From NCBI GenBank assembly GCA_023400985.1, contig JAEXEN010000001.1:1-64000 (forward strand): a stretch of DNA of 64,000 nt, given 5' to 3'. The stretch comes from Bacillota bacterium. GTDB taxonomy: Bacteria; Bacillota; Clostridia; Christensenellales; CAG-138. The notes under the pieces are model-generated. The model saw nothing but the letters and a program-made list of their open reading frames with translations, did no database searches and had not been told where the DNA came from. How positions within the stretch are numbered: position 1 is the stretch's first letter; each line of letters starts with the position of its first letter. Positions 1 to 8,403 of the stretch are shown one piece after another. A program made the position numbers and the translations under genes.

Positions 1-165
1 GCGGACCCGTGAAAAGGTCCGCCGCCGGTCGTTGCTTTTCGGCCCCGTTTCCACGGCGCCTCAAGCGTTTTTTTGTTTGCGTCTTTTTGCTTGCACTATA
101 CAGTTTTCAAGGTGCCTTTTGTCCCGCCCTTTTCCAGGCTTTTTCTTGCCCTCGTGCGTGACAGC
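1..165 (-). other. Leader resembling an rRNA operon leader (rRNA lies beyond the left edge)
   Basis: Read on the minus strand, this untranslated stretch follows a strong promoter and contains the box CACCTTGAAAACTG, which resembles the conserved processing/antitermination box in rRNA leaders and 16S-23S spacers of many Firmicutes. A perfect 7-bp hairpin (GCGGACC/GGTCCGC) sits at 1-23. No convincing coding frame is present. The inference is that a 16S rRNA gene starts just left of the window; that gene itself is not visible, so the call is tentative. Confidence 0.5.
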
Positions 166-171
166 CTGTTT

Positions 172-200
172 ATCTTACCAAAGTAGATTTGAAATGTCAA
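172..200 (-). promoter_or_regulatory. Strong sigma-A promoter, rRNA-type
   Basis: On the minus strand TTGACA (195-200) is followed by a 17-bp spacer and TAAGAT (172-177), with an A/T-rich UP-element-like stretch upstream (about 205-235). It fires away from the pgcA gene, toward the left edge. The perfect -35, the optimal spacing and the rRNA-like leader downstream suggest an rRNA or other stable-RNA promoter. Confidence 0.65.
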
Positions 201-250
201 CGGGGGAATCCGCACTTTTCTCAAAAAATTTATGAAGCTGCTGGACCGGC

Positions 251-290
251 AAAAACAAAGCCGCGAACGGTCGGTTTGCGGCCTTAGTTT
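251..290 (-). terminator. Rho-independent terminator of pgcA
   Basis: On the minus strand the stem GCCGCAAAC/GTTCGCGGC-like (260-282, one G-T pair) is followed by TTTGTTTTT. It lies about 20 bp after the pgcA stop codon and separates that operon from the rRNA-type promoter downstream. Confidence 0.7.
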
Positions 291-302
291 TGAGAAGAAA
301 AT

Positions 303-2033
303 CTAGGCGAAAAGCTTTTTTATAAACCCTTCCGTCTCGGTTACGAGCTTGTCTTTTTGCGCGTCCGCCTCCGCTTTTGAAGGGGCGCTTACGCCGATGT
401 AGATCTTGAGCTTAGGCTCCGTGCCGGATGGCCGCACGCAGACCCACGCGCCGCCTTCAAGGATATACCTTAATACATCCGAATGCGGCAGGCCGATGGG
501 TTCCATTGTGCCCGTCGCCATATTTACGCGCTCATTTTTTATGAAATCCTCCGCGTACCGTACCTTCAGGCCGCCAAGCTCTTGTATGGGGCTTTCGCGG
601 AGCGCCTGCATAGCGCTTTGTATTTTCTCAACGCCCTCCTTGCCCATGAGGGTATACGACTTGACCGTATCCATGTAATAGCCGTAGAGCGCATACATTT
701 CCTCGAGCACGTCGTAGAGCGTTTTATTTTGCTCGCGATAGTAAACGCAGGCCTCGCTTAAAAGCATGGCGGCGCAGACGGCGTCCTTGTCGCGCGAAAA
801 ACCGCCCGCGAGGAAACCGAAACTCTCCTCGAAGCCGAACAGAAACTTCCTTTCCCCCGTGCGGTCGCATTCCTCGATCTTTTCGGATATAAAACGGAAG
901 CCCGTAAGCACTTCCTCGATCCGCACGTTATATTGCGCGCAGACGGCGTCCGCCATGCGCGTACTGACGATAGATTTCACAACAAGACCGTTTTTCGGCA
1001 GTTCCCTTTTCCTGGCAAGCGAAGAAAGCAGGTAGTGAATAAGCAAACTCCCGATCTGGTTGCCGGTGAGCACCTTGAATGTACCCCCTTTGGGGCGCAC
1101 CGCAACGCCGAGGCGATCGGCGTCCGGGTCGGTGCCTATTACCACGTCCGCGTTCACCTTTTGCGCAAGCTCCAAGGCGAGCTTCAGGGCGTTTGGGTCC
1201 TCCGGGTTGGGTGCCGATACCGTGGGGAACGCGCCGTCGGGCAGGTCCTGTTCCTTCACAACGCTCACGCTCGTGACGCCCACGCGGGAAAGCAATGTCA
1301 AAACCGGCATGCGGCCCGAGCCGTGCAGCGGCGTATAAACGATGTTGAGCTCCTTACCTTTTTGCTTCAAAAGCGCGGGGTAAAGCAAAAGCGTTTGCGT
1401 GGCGGCATAGTATGCCTCGTCCGCTTCTGTGCCGATCATGGTTAAAAATCCGGATCCCTTCGCCCTTGCCTCGTCCATGGGCAATGCGGTAAAGTAGGGG
1501 ACGCTTGAAATCTCCTTCAAAATCTCATCCGCCTGCTCGGGGCCGCATTGGCCACCGTCCTCCCAGTACACCTTGTAGCCGTTGTACTGCGGCGGATTGT
1601 GGCTGGCCGTAATGACGATGCCCGCGATACAGTTATTATGCCGCAAGGTAAACGAAAGCAAGGGTACCGGCCGGAGCGATTCGAACAGATACACCCTTAC
1701 GCCGTTTTGCGCGAGCACGAGCGCGGCTTCTTTTGCAAATTCCGCCGACATATGCCGCGAGTCGTAGGCGATAGCCACGCCGCGGTCGCATGCGCCGCCG
1801 CAGGTCTTTAAGTATTGCGCAAGCCCCTGCGTAGCACGGCGTACCACATGCACGTTCATACGGTTGGTACCCGCGCCCAAGATGCCGCGAAGCCCGGCCG
1901 TGCCAAAGGTCAGCTCGGTGTAAAACCGCTCTTCCTTCTCCTTCTCATCGTTTTCGATTTTTACAAGCTCCGCTCTGAGCGTTTCGCCAAGCGCCGGTTC
2001 ATGCAGCCACTTATCATAAAGCTCCCCGTACAT
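303..2033 (-). CDS. pgcA: Alpha-phosphoglucomutase / phosphomannomutase
   Basis: Cytoplasmic enzyme that interconverts glucose-6-phosphate and glucose-1-phosphate (possibly also mannose phosphates), feeding cell-wall and glycan precursor synthesis. The alpha-D-phosphohexomutase motifs occur in order: GTAGLRG near the N-terminus, the catalytic phosphoserine loop TASHNPPQYNGYK, the metal-binding loop GTDPDADRLG, the sugar-binding loop GFEESFGF, and the C-terminal phosphate-binding RPSGTEPK. Length (576 aa) matches the long PgcA type. I chose ATG at 2033 because GGAGG (2041-2045) is 7 nt upstream; a GTG at 2039 overlapping the radC stop would sit 1 nt from that site. Last gene of a UMF1-radC-pgcA operon, followed by a terminator. 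Confidence 0.95.
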   Translation of the reverse strand: MYGELYDKWLHEPALGETLRAELVKIENDEKEKEERFYTELTFGTAGLRGILGAGTNRMNVHVVRRATQGLAQYLKTCGGACDRGVAIAYDSRHMSAEFAKEAALVLAQNGVRVYLFESLRPVPLLSFTLRHNNCIAGIVITASHNPPQYNGYKVYWEDGGQCGPEQADEILKEISSVPYFTALPMDEARAKGSGFLTMIGTEADEAYYAATQTLLLYPALLKQKGKELNIVYTPLHGSGRMPVLTLLSRVGVTSVSVVKEQDLPDGAFPTVSAPNPEDPNALKLALELAQKVNADVVIGTDPDADRLGVAVRPKGGTFKVLTGNQIGSLLIHYLLSSLARKRELPKNGLVVKSIVSTRMADAVCAQYNVRIEEVLTGFRFISEKIEECDRTGERKFLFGFEESFGFLAGGFSRDKDAVCAAMLLSEACVYYREQNKTLYDVLEEMYALYGYYMDTVKSYTLMGKEGVEKIQSAMQALRESPIQELGGLKVRYAEDFIKNERVNMATGTMEPIGLPHSDVLRYILEGGAWVCVRPSGTEPKLKIYIGVSAPSKAEADAQKDKLVTETEGFIKKLFA

Positions 2034-2035
2034 GC

Positions 2036-2731
2036 TCACTCCTCCTTTTTTGCGGCGCTAATCTCCGAAAGATGCAAAAGCGCGTTTTGCGTCATGCTGA
2101 ACGCCTCGTCCGAACCGACCACGATATGGTCGTTGAGTACTATGCCCAAGGGTTCCAGCGCGCGAAGCATAAGCTTTGTCGTACTGAAGTCCTCCGCGCT
2201 CGGCGCCGCGTCGCCCGATGGGTGGTTATGCGTCAATATCACGCTATCCGCGCCGTGCCGCAAAGCGCATTCCGCCACGAGGCGCGGGTACGCCGCCGTC
2301 TCTATCAGCGTACCGCTGCTTATAAGGTCGCTGTGGAGCACGCGCCGCTTTTTATCGAGCGATATCGCATACATGGCCTCGTAGCGTTTACCCTCAAAAA
2401 GCGCCTTGCAAAAGCGCGCCGCCTCCGACGGCGTATCGAGCTTCCGACTCACGCGCGCTTCCTTCGTTTTCTTGTTGAGCGTGCCCACGAGCGACAGTAG
2501 CACCGCAACCTGCTCGCCCACGCCCTCCTCCTTTTTGAGCTCGTACGGGTCCGCGCTCAAAACGGCCCTGAGCGAGCCGAACCTCGTGATGAGCCTATGC
2601 GCAAGCTCGTTGGTATCCTTTCTCGGGATGGCGAAGGTAAGCAAAAGTTCCAGCGCCTGATGCTCGTGGAAAGCGTCGATGCCCTGCTCCAGATACGTTT
2701 GCCGCAGCCTTTCGCGGTGCCCTTCGTGCAT
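2036..2731 (-). CDS. radC: RadC family protein (JAB/MPN domain)
   Basis: Protein of the RadC/YsxA family. It has an N-terminal helix-hairpin-helix-like segment (roughly residues 40-90, with EEGVGEQVAVLL) and a C-terminal JAB1/MPN-like metalloprotease fold carrying the zinc-ligand motif HNHPSGDAAPS followed by Asp. The biological role of RadC is unsettled: the old DNA-repair assignment is not well supported. At 231 aa it has the family's normal length. Its ATG begins 2 nt after the stop of the upstream MFS gene, and its stop lies in the ribosome-binding region of pgcA, so it is probably translationally coupled inside the operon. Confidence 0.9.
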   Translation of the reverse strand: MHEGHRERLRQTYLEQGIDAFHEHQALELLLTFAIPRKDTNELAHRLITRFGSLRAVLSADPYELKKEEGVGEQVAVLLSLVGTLNKKTKEARVSRKLDTPSEAARFCKALFEGKRYEAMYAISLDKKRRVLHSDLISSGTLIETAAYPRLVAECALRHGADSVILTHNHPSGDAAPSAEDFSTTKLMLRALEPLGIVLNDHIVVGSDEAFSMTQNALLHLSEISAAKKEE

Positions 2732-2733
2732 CT

Positions 2734-4008
2734 TTACTCGACCTCTTCAAGAAGCGCCCTGTCGCCCGGCACCTTGATCATAAGCGCCCCGCCGATAAGG
2801 AACAGGACGAGCACGGGGATGACGCCGTAATGCACGTCGGAGCTGAACATGAGCACGATCGCCATGAGCATGGTGCCTACCACGGACTCAAACTTGCCGA
2901 AAATATTATAGAAGCCGAAGTATTCGCCCGCGCGCTTTTTATCGGGGATGAGCTTGCCGAAGTACGAGCGCGAAAGCGCCTGTATGCCGCCCTGCGCCGT
3001 ACCTACGAGGCATGCGAGCACCAAGAACTGCCAGCCCTCGTACATAAAGAAGCCCACGACGGATACCGCGATATAGGTTGCGATACCTACGAGGATCATA
3101 TTCTTGTGCCCGAAGCGTTCGCCGAGTTTATCGTAGAGGATGGAGCAGGGGAACGCCACGATCTGCGTAAGGAAAAGCCCGCCGATGATGTAAAGCGCCC
3201 CGATGCCGATGGTATCAGCAAGCTTGCTCGCCATCATGATGATGGCGCCCACGCCGTTGATGTAGCAAAAATACGCGATAAAGAAGCGGAACAGCGCCTT
3301 GTCGCGCGAGAATTCCTTGAAACTCGCAAGCGTGCGGCGGACGCTGTCGCGAACCAAACGGCCTTCGCGCTCGATGAAGGAGACCTGCCTGACGTTTTTG
3401 AAAAACGGGATCGAGAACAAAAGCCACCATACGGCCGTGATAAAGCACGCGATCTTCATAGCCGTGACGGAATCGAACGGGAGAAGGGGTATCATGCCGT
3501 CGCTCGAGAGTATGTAAAGCGCGATGCTTATAACAAACGGGATGGTGCTGCCGCCGATATAGCCGAGCGCAAAACCCCACGAGCTTACCTTGTCCATGCG
3601 CTCACGCGTGGTGACGTCCACAAGGAAAGAATCGTAAAACACATTGGCGCCGGCGAAGGCGAGGTTTGTTAAAGCAAACAGCAGCAAAAACGCGGAATAA
3701 AAGCTCACCACAGGCAAAAGGCCCGTGGCGATAGCACCGAGGAGCACAAATCCGCCGAACATGCGCATACGCATGCCCTTATAATCGCCTGCCGCGCCCA
3801 AAATGGGGGCAAGCACCGCGATGATGAGCGCGGAAAGCGAAACCGCCCACGCCCAGTCCGACGCGTGGCGCACAGAATCGACCCCTGCGCGCTCGGCTAC
3901 GACGCCCGCAAAAATAGGTAAAATAGAAGCGGTCAAAATAGAGTACGCGGAATTTGCCCAATCGTACATCATCCAGCTTTTTTCGGTCTTCGTAAACTTG
4001 CCCGCCAT
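2734..4008 (-). CDS. UMF1-family MFS transporter
   Basis: Integral membrane protein of the UMF1/Atg22-like branch of the major facilitator superfamily. The family hallmark is visible at the N-terminus (KSWMMYDWANSAYS) and about twelve hydrophobic segments follow. Substrate unknown; bacterial members are usually annotated only as MFS transporters. The open frame extends upstream to 4242, but that part overlaps the preceding gene and is not membrane-like. ATG 4008 (MAGKFTK) matches the usual family start about seven residues before the YDWANSA motif; ATG 4050, behind AAGGGTGAT, is the alternative. First gene of the operon with radC and pgcA. Confidence 0.85.
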   Translation of the reverse strand: MAGKFTKTEKSWMMYDWANSAYSILTASILPIFAGVVAERAGVDSVRHASDWAWAVSLSALIIAVLAPILGAAGDYKGMRMRMFGGFVLLGAIATGLLPVVSFYSAFLLLFALTNLAFAGANVFYDSFLVDVTTRERMDKVSSWGFALGYIGGSTIPFVISIALYILSSDGMIPLLPFDSVTAMKIACFITAVWWLLFSIPFFKNVRQVSFIEREGRLVRDSVRRTLASFKEFSRDKALFRFFIAYFCYINGVGAIIMMASKLADTIGIGALYIIGGLFLTQIVAFPCSILYDKLGERFGHKNMILVGIATYIAVSVVGFFMYEGWQFLVLACLVGTAQGGIQALSRSYFGKLIPDKKRAGEYFGFYNIFGKFESVVGTMLMAIVLMFSSDVHYGVIPVLVLFLIGGALMIKVPGDRALLEEVE

Positions 4009-4062
4009 GGAAAAAGCCCCCGTTTCTGAAAATTCATGGGTGATAATCATGATATCACCCTT

Positions 4063-4091
4063 ATTATAAGGGAGCCGTGAAGAGATGTACA
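4063..4091 (-). promoter_or_regulatory. Probable promoter of the UMF1-radC-pgcA operon
   Basis: On the minus strand TGTACA (4086-4091), a 17-bp spacer and a perfect TATAAT (4063-4068) lie just before the MFS gene. The predicted transcription start near 4056 favours translation from ATG 4008 over ATG 4050, which would leave almost no leader. Confidence 0.5.
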
Positions 4092-4117
4092 GAAGCGAGA
4101 AGCTGCGCTCCGGGCTT

Positions 4118-4160
4118 AACATACCTGAGCCTAATCGAACCCGCCTAAGCTCCGGTATGC
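4118..4160 (-). terminator. Possible terminator hairpin after the VIT1 gene
   Basis: CATACC-G-GAGC pairs with GCTC-A-GGTATG across 4120-4159, directly after the VIT1 gene stop codon. The T-tract is weak, so termination may be partial. Confidence 0.4.
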
Positions 4161-5051
4161 TTACAGATCGATGCCTAAAAAGCGTTTCACGAGAAGCCCT
4201 ATCACGAAGGAGACCGCCGCTACGCTCAAGCTCACGAGACACATCTCGGAAAACTTCTTTTTGAAGGAAATGGTGCGCGTGACGGAAACATAGTAGTTGA
4301 ACGCTGCGATCACCAAAACGACGATTGCCAGCATGATCGCAAGCGAAACGAAATACGCATGATCCGCAAGCACAAGGTAAGGTAAAAGCAGAAGCGCCAC
4401 CGTGAGCAAATACGCGATGCCCGTGTAGGTGGCGGACCTGAACGCGTTTTTCCCGCCCTCCTCGTGGCGCACGGAAAGATATTCCGAAGACGCCATGGAA
4501 AGCGTTGCCGAAACGCCTGTGATAAGCCCCGCGAGCGCAATGAGGCGGTTGCTTTGCATAGCGAACGTCCAGCCCGCGAGGCTCCCCGTAAATTCAACGA
4601 GCGCGTCGTTGAGCCCGAGCACGATGGAGCCCACATATTTGAGCTTTTCTTCGTCGATGATCTCGATGAGCGCCTTCTCGTGCCCCTCCTCGTCCGAGAG
4701 GATGCTTTTCACGTCCGGCACCACGGCCTCAAGCTCTTCGATCACATCGAGCGTCTCTCCCGCGTTTTCTTTATACAGCGGGGATTCCATACGCTTGATG
4801 GCAAAGGTGTACCCTAAAACACGCGCGAGAAGCACATAGTAAAACGCCTTGAGCTTATTGTACCCTACGTCCGTGCCGGTGTAGCGTTTCCAGATGTCGT
4901 AGTGGCGCTGTTCCTCCTCAGCGATGTGCAAAAGCGTATTCTTATCCGCCTCGTTTTTAATGCGTGCGGCGATCTTTATATACACATGCTTCTCCAATAT
5001 TTCCTTGGACTGGTACTGCCGCACCTTTTGCATAAGCTCCCGCTCGTTCAT
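4161..5051 (-). CDS. Ferritin-like / VIT1-CCC1 family iron or manganese transporter
   Basis: Membrane protein combining an N-terminal ferritin-like (rubrerythrin-type) helical domain, with a HIAEEEQRHYDIW signature and repeated Glu/His ligands (about residues 1-130), and a C-terminal VIT1/CCC1 membrane domain with around five hydrophobic helices (about 140-295). Members of this fused family export Fe2+ or Mn2+, the cytoplasmic ferritin-like part acting as metal-binding or sensing module; the substrate here is inferred from family only. The start at 5051 gives the normal domain boundary. The extra 58 upstream residues in the open frame overlap the amidase gene and look non-coding. It follows the amidase gene by 26 bp, probably in one transcript. 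Confidence 0.85.
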   Translation of the reverse strand: MNERELMQKVRQYQSKEILEKHVYIKIAARIKNEADKNTLLHIAEEEQRHYDIWKRYTGTDVGYNKLKAFYYVLLARVLGYTFAIKRMESPLYKENAGETLDVIEELEAVVPDVKSILSDEEGHEKALIEIIDEEKLKYVGSIVLGLNDALVEFTGSLAGWTFAMQSNRLIALAGLITGVSATLSMASSEYLSVRHEEGGKNAFRSATYTGIAYLLTVALLLLPYLVLADHAYFVSLAIMLAIVVLVIAAFNYYVSVTRTISFKKKFSEMCLVSLSVAAVSFVIGLLVKRFLGIDL

Positions 5052-5077
5052 GCTGCCCGCTTCCCTTCTTTTAAAAT

Positions 5078-6037
5078 TCAGCCCGCTTTCGCCGCAAAAT
5101 ACGCAACGATGCCAAAAAAGACGCCGCGCGCCATTTTCTCTTGGAAATCGGCGTCCGTCAGAAGCCTGTCCTCCTCGGGATTGGTCATATGCCCCATCTC
5201 GATGTTCGTAACAGGCCGCGTGCACCAGTTGAAGCCCGCCTGATCGGAACGGTAGGTGATCCCCTTTGAAACGTCAAGCCCCGTTTCCGCGCCGTAGGCC
5301 TTTAAAATAGCCTTTGCGGCAAACACGCAATCGTCGTAATACGGATAATCCCTGCTCTTTGGCACCAGCATGAACGCGCCGCGTACGCTTTGGTCCAGGC
5401 TGCCGTCGCAATGCAATCTCACGCCCAGGTCCACCATTTTATCGTTGAAAAGTTCCGCACGCTCGATATTGCTGATATCCACATCCGCCGTTGTATGCGT
5501 CATTACGACCGTCGCTCCCGCCTCCTCGAGCATATCCTTTAGTAAAAGCCCCACGGCAAGATTCACCTGGTACTCATAGATCCCTGTACTTACGCCGCGC
5601 GTGCCGGCGGATACTTTCTTTTTCATGTCCGATGAACCGGGCGCCACGGGTTCCAATTCCTTGTTCGAACGCTTTTGATGCCCAGGGTCCACGCCGACGA
5701 CAAGCCCGGAAAGCGGTTTTTTTGCCTCCGGCGTTTCCGTGGGTCCTTCGGTCACAGGCGGCATCTGGGTGAGCGCCGACGCTTCGGTCTCCTGCGGTGT
5801 TTTCGTAGGGACAAGCATTTCGGTCTGCAGCGGTGTTTGGGTAGGCGGTGGCGTTTGCGTCGGCGGAGGCGTTGGGCTCACGCCGGGCGCAGCCGCCGTC
5901 AAAAAGGGCGTAATGACAACTTGCGGTACAGGGCTTCGGCCCGGCCCGCAACCTAAAAAGCATGCGCATAAAATCGCGCACAATGCAAGGCAGCCCATAC
6001 GTGCAGCCAAACCGTATCCCTTTTTCAAACCTTTCAT
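5078..6037 (-). CDS. N-acetylmuramoyl-L-alanine amidase (Amidase_3), lipoprotein
   Basis: Zinc amidase predicted to cleave the bond between MurNAc and the peptide stem of peptidoglycan. The N-terminus is a lipoprotein signal peptide ending in a lipobox (LGC) at about residue 30. A low-complexity Pro/Thr linker rich in PTQTP-type repeats follows (roughly 45-100). The Amidase_3 domain starts at VVGVDPGH, the first zinc ligand His, and contains the second ligand region with a conserved Glu and a LHCDGS segment in place of the more usual SLHANA. The C-terminal NIEMGHMTNPEED motif carries the catalytic Glu. ATG 6037 is chosen because GGAG lies 8 nt upstream and the signal peptide then begins MKGLKKG. 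Confidence 0.9.
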   Translation of the reverse strand: MKGLKKGYGLAARMGCLALCAILCACFLGCGPGRSPVPQVVITPFLTAAAPGVSPTPPPTQTPPPTQTPLQTEMLVPTKTPQETEASALTQMPPVTEGPTETPEAKKPLSGLVVGVDPGHQKRSNKELEPVAPGSSDMKKKVSAGTRGVSTGIYEYQVNLAVGLLLKDMLEEAGATVVMTHTTADVDISNIERAELFNDKMVDLGVRLHCDGSLDQSVRGAFMLVPKSRDYPYYDDCVFAAKAILKAYGAETGLDVSKGITYRSDQAGFNWCTRPVTNIEMGHMTNPEEDRLLTDADFQEKMARGVFFGIVAYFAAKAG

Positions 6038-6123
6038 GCCGTTTCTCCGCAAACTTTTCAAATCCGTTCGTGTAGCTTATTATACCGCATATTGCTTCCC
6101 GTAAAGCAAACATGCCCTAAGGT

Positions 6124-6156
6124 AAGGGGAACCGAGCCCTTGCGGTTCGGCCCCTC
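6124..6156 (-). terminator. Probable terminator of the YccF/AEC transcript
   Basis: On the minus strand a GC-rich hairpin (GGG..GAACC / GGTTC..CCC, about 6126-6154) follows the yccF-like gene. Its downstream T-run is interrupted (TTACCTT), so strength is uncertain. Confidence 0.45.
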
Positions 6157-6161
6157 TTATC

Positions 6162-6527
6162 TTAGGCGCGTCTTACCTGCGCGCCGAAGGGCAAAAGCGC
6201 AAGCTGCGCGAGTTTGAAACATTGGAGTCCGAACGGAATGCCCACTACGGTAACGCAGAACACAGCGCCCACGATCGCCGCCGTCGCCGCAAGCTCCGCG
6301 CCGCTCAAAAGGAGCCACAGGATATTGAGGATAAGCGAGCCTGCGCCCGTGCCGAAGACGATCTCCTTGCCAAACGGAAAAAATGCGAGCTTAGCGAACT
6401 TGAAACACTGTATCCCCCATGGAATGCCTAAAATGGTAACGCACCAAAAAAGCCCCGCGAGGCTCCAGCAAAGCCCCAAGATAATCCCGCCGAACAAAAA
6501 CCAAATCAGGTTGCCGATCAAACGCAT
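6162..6527 (-). CDS. YccF domain inner-membrane protein
   Basis: Small membrane protein (121 aa) with two copies of the YccF/DUF307 repeat, each a pair of hydrophobic helices containing the signature IPWG.QCFK (first copy) or IPFGLQCFK (second copy) followed by a LxPFG turn. Function is unknown in the family. The start is supported by AGGAG about 7 nt upstream. It is 18 bp downstream of the AEC permease gene and probably cotranscribed with it. Confidence 0.9.
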   Translation of the reverse strand: MRLIGNLIWFLFGGIILGLCWSLAGLFWCVTILGIPWGIQCFKFAKLAFFPFGKEIVFGTGAGSLILNILWLLLSGAELAATAAIVGAVFCVTVVGIPFGLQCFKLAQLALLPFGAQVRRA

Positions 6528-6545
6528 GTACTTTCTCCTGTTCTT

Positions 6546-7409
6546 TTACAGTATCCCAAGCGTACGGAATAAAAGCGCCATAAGCCCCGCCAGGTCGCCG
6601 GCACCCATATCCTTCAAAACAAGGAAAGCAGCGCTGAGAACAAGCGCGGGCGCAAACACGAGACGCATAGTAGTGGCGAGGGCGATCTGCTTTTTGAGTG
6701 CGTTTGCCGCCGAAAACTTAAACTGCGCGCCGAGCACGATGAGCGACATGGGCGACGCGACGGCGGCAAGCTCCGTGAGCGCTTCATACAGAGATTTTAT
6801 ATCCGTCAAGCGGAAGCCGACGCCAAGCCTTTCAAAAAGCATGCGGACGCAGAGCGCCAAAAAGCCGAATGCGCAGCCAAGGATGAGCGGGTTGGTGACG
6901 ATGCCCTTCAAGATCTTTTTGACATCGGACTTGATGTGCTTATGCGCTTCCTCGCCCGCAAAGCGTGAAAGCCCGATGACGGCGAGGATGTTGAAAAGCG
7001 GTATGCTGAACACGCTCAGCGCCGCCGCGGTGCGCCCGCCCGCATCCCCCGCCAGCGATATCGCCAGCGGAAGCCCGTACATGGCGAAATTGGAACGGAG
7101 GACGCATTGAAAAATCGCTCCCTTATGCCCGCGGTCGGGTACGAAGCGTACCAAAAAAAACCCTATAAAGAAAAGCGCCAGTATCCCCAGCACCGCAAAC
7201 CCCACCACGTCATAGCGGATGTCCGCGAGGCTCGACGTCTTATAGATGTTGACAAACAGCAGCACGGGCAAAAACACATAGTAGCAAAGCTTGTTGGCGA
7301 CGCGCGTAAATTCCCCGGTCAAAAGGCCGCCGCGCTTTAGCGCATAGCCAAGCGCGACCAGCAGCAGCACGGGCATGACGGCGTTGAACGCAAAAAGAAG
7401 CGTATCCAT
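6546..7409 (-). CDS. AEC family permease (auxin efflux carrier-like)
   Basis: Integral membrane transporter of the AEC/BART superfamily. About ten hydrophobic segments are visible; the N-terminus (PVLLLVALGYALKRGGLL) and the segment ANKLCYYVFLPVLLFVNIY are typical of the family. Bacterial members move dicarboxylates such as malate or other organic acids; the substrate cannot be read from sequence. At 287 aa it is slightly shorter than the usual 300-320. It begins with an AAGGGA ribosome-binding site and is followed by the YccF gene. Confidence 0.85.
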   Translation of the reverse strand: MDTLLFAFNAVMPVLLLVALGYALKRGGLLTGEFTRVANKLCYYVFLPVLLFVNIYKTSSLADIRYDVVGFAVLGILALFFIGFFLVRFVPDRGHKGAIFQCVLRSNFAMYGLPLAISLAGDAGGRTAAALSVFSIPLFNILAVIGLSRFAGEEAHKHIKSDVKKILKGIVTNPLILGCAFGFLALCVRMLFERLGVGFRLTDIKSLYEALTELAAVASPMSLIVLGAQFKFSAANALKKQIALATTMRLVFAPALVLSAAFLVLKDMGAGDLAGLMALLFRTLGIL

Positions 7410-7501
7410 GCGGTGTCCCTTCGAAATGCCGGCATATATTGTAAACCAAAACTGCCTTTATTATGGCAAAGCCTGCCTTAATTTGCAATCCCGCCCGGTT
7501 T

Positions 7502-7906
7502 TTATGCACCCGTTGCGGCTTTCTTGCGCAAGCGCTGTTCGGCGCGTTTTTGGCGAAGCTGCTCTTTTTTGACAAGCACCTCCGCCTTCCATTTCTCCAT
7601 AAGATCGCACTCAAACGCCGTAAAAGCTACCTCGGGAAGTGCTATGGTCAGCTCGTCCGGTGCGGCGTCATCGCGATTCAAGAGGGGATGCAGCGTGTTG
7701 ATATAGTAAATCTCATAGAGGTACATATCGGCGCAGGTCTTAAACTGCGCGCACTCGATGCGTGTCACCGCAAAAATATCGATGGCCTTGTGAAGCCTTT
7801 TCTTAAAGAAATGGCCGTGCAGCCGCCGCTTGAGCGGCTGGCGCGTACGGCCAAGATAGGCGAGCATATCGCCGTAATAAATTTTATAGAGCGTAAACAA
7901 CCCCAT
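7502..7906 (-). CDS. GIY-YIG endonuclease-like protein
   Basis: Single-domain protein of 134 aa with a GIY-YIG fold pattern: YKIYYGD and YLGRT stand for the GIY and YIG strands, an Arg follows (RQPLKRRLHGHF), and the later YEIYYINTLHPLLN helix supplies the conserved Glu and Asn. A Lys/Arg-rich C-terminal tail could contact nucleic acid. Stand-alone proteins of this type occur in phages and as orphan genes; the substrate is unknown. AGGGGGGAT lies directly upstream of the ATG. The gene sits alone between the AEC and CsaA genes with no obvious partner. Confidence 0.75.
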   Translation of the reverse strand: MGLFTLYKIYYGDMLAYLGRTRQPLKRRLHGHFFKKRLHKAIDIFAVTRIECAQFKTCADMYLYEIYYINTLHPLLNRDDAAPDELTIALPEVAFTAFECDLMEKWKAEVLVKKEQLRQKRAEQRLRKKAATGA

Positions 7907-7938
7907 ATCCCCCCTAAGCTATCGTCTTGGTATGCGTT

Positions 7939-8268
7939 TTAGCCGATGCGTTCCCCGTTTTGAACCGGCATGGACGGTTCAAGGAGCACCACCCCCCGTT
8001 CGGACACGCTGCCGAGCACGAGCACCTCGCTTTTTACGTCCGCGACCCGCCGGGGCGGGAAATTGACCACCGCCACCACCTGGCGGCCCGTGAGCGCCTC
8101 GGGCGTATAAAAGTCCGTGATCTGCGCGGACGAGGTCTTCACCCCGATCTCGCCGCCGAAATCTATCTCCAAGCGATATGCGGGCTTTCTCGTCTTCTCG
8201 TTCACGGATACAGCGAGCACCGTACCCACGCGCATATCGACCTTCATGAAGTCCTCGATGGTTATCAT
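7939..8268 (-). CDS. csaA: CsaA-type tRNA-binding domain protein
   Basis: Small (109 aa) OB-fold protein of the CsaA/tRNA-binding-domain family, related to the C-terminal domain of MetRS and Trbp111. The N-terminal DFMKVDMRVGTVL and the central VKTSSAQITDFYTPEALTG segments are diagnostic, as is the later VAVVNFPPRRV. CsaA has been described as an export-related chaperone in Bacillus; a tRNA-binding role is equally possible. The start at 8268 follows AAGGAAAA and gives the normal length; the frame upstream to 8346 is non-conserved. Confidence 0.9.
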   Translation of the reverse strand: MITIEDFMKVDMRVGTVLAVSVNEKTRKPAYRLEIDFGGEIGVKTSSAQITDFYTPEALTGRQVVAVVNFPPRRVADVKSEVLVLGSVSERGVVLLEPSMPVQNGERIG

Positions 8269-8350
8269 GTTTTTCCTTATGTTCAGTAAATTTTCTCTAT
8301 AAAAGAAGTATACCTCTTTTTCTTCCTGCGCGGAATGACAAAACATACTA

Positions 8351-8390
8351 AAAAGCCGCTTCGGGGGTTCACTCCCCCGGCGGCCTTTTT
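8351..8390 (-). terminator. Bidirectional rho-independent terminator
   Basis: A stem with outer arms GCCGC/GCGGC and inner GGGGG/CCCCC spans 8355-8385, flanked by AAAA on the left and CTTTTT on the right. It follows the lipoprotein gene on the minus strand and would also work on the plus strand. Confidence 0.85.
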
Positions 8391-8403
8391 CCTTTGTTGA
8401 CTT

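Noticed and set aside
4009..4242. Long N-terminal extension of the UMF1 transporter
   Set aside because: It overlaps the neighbouring gene end, crosses the predicted promoter, and has no family resemblance.
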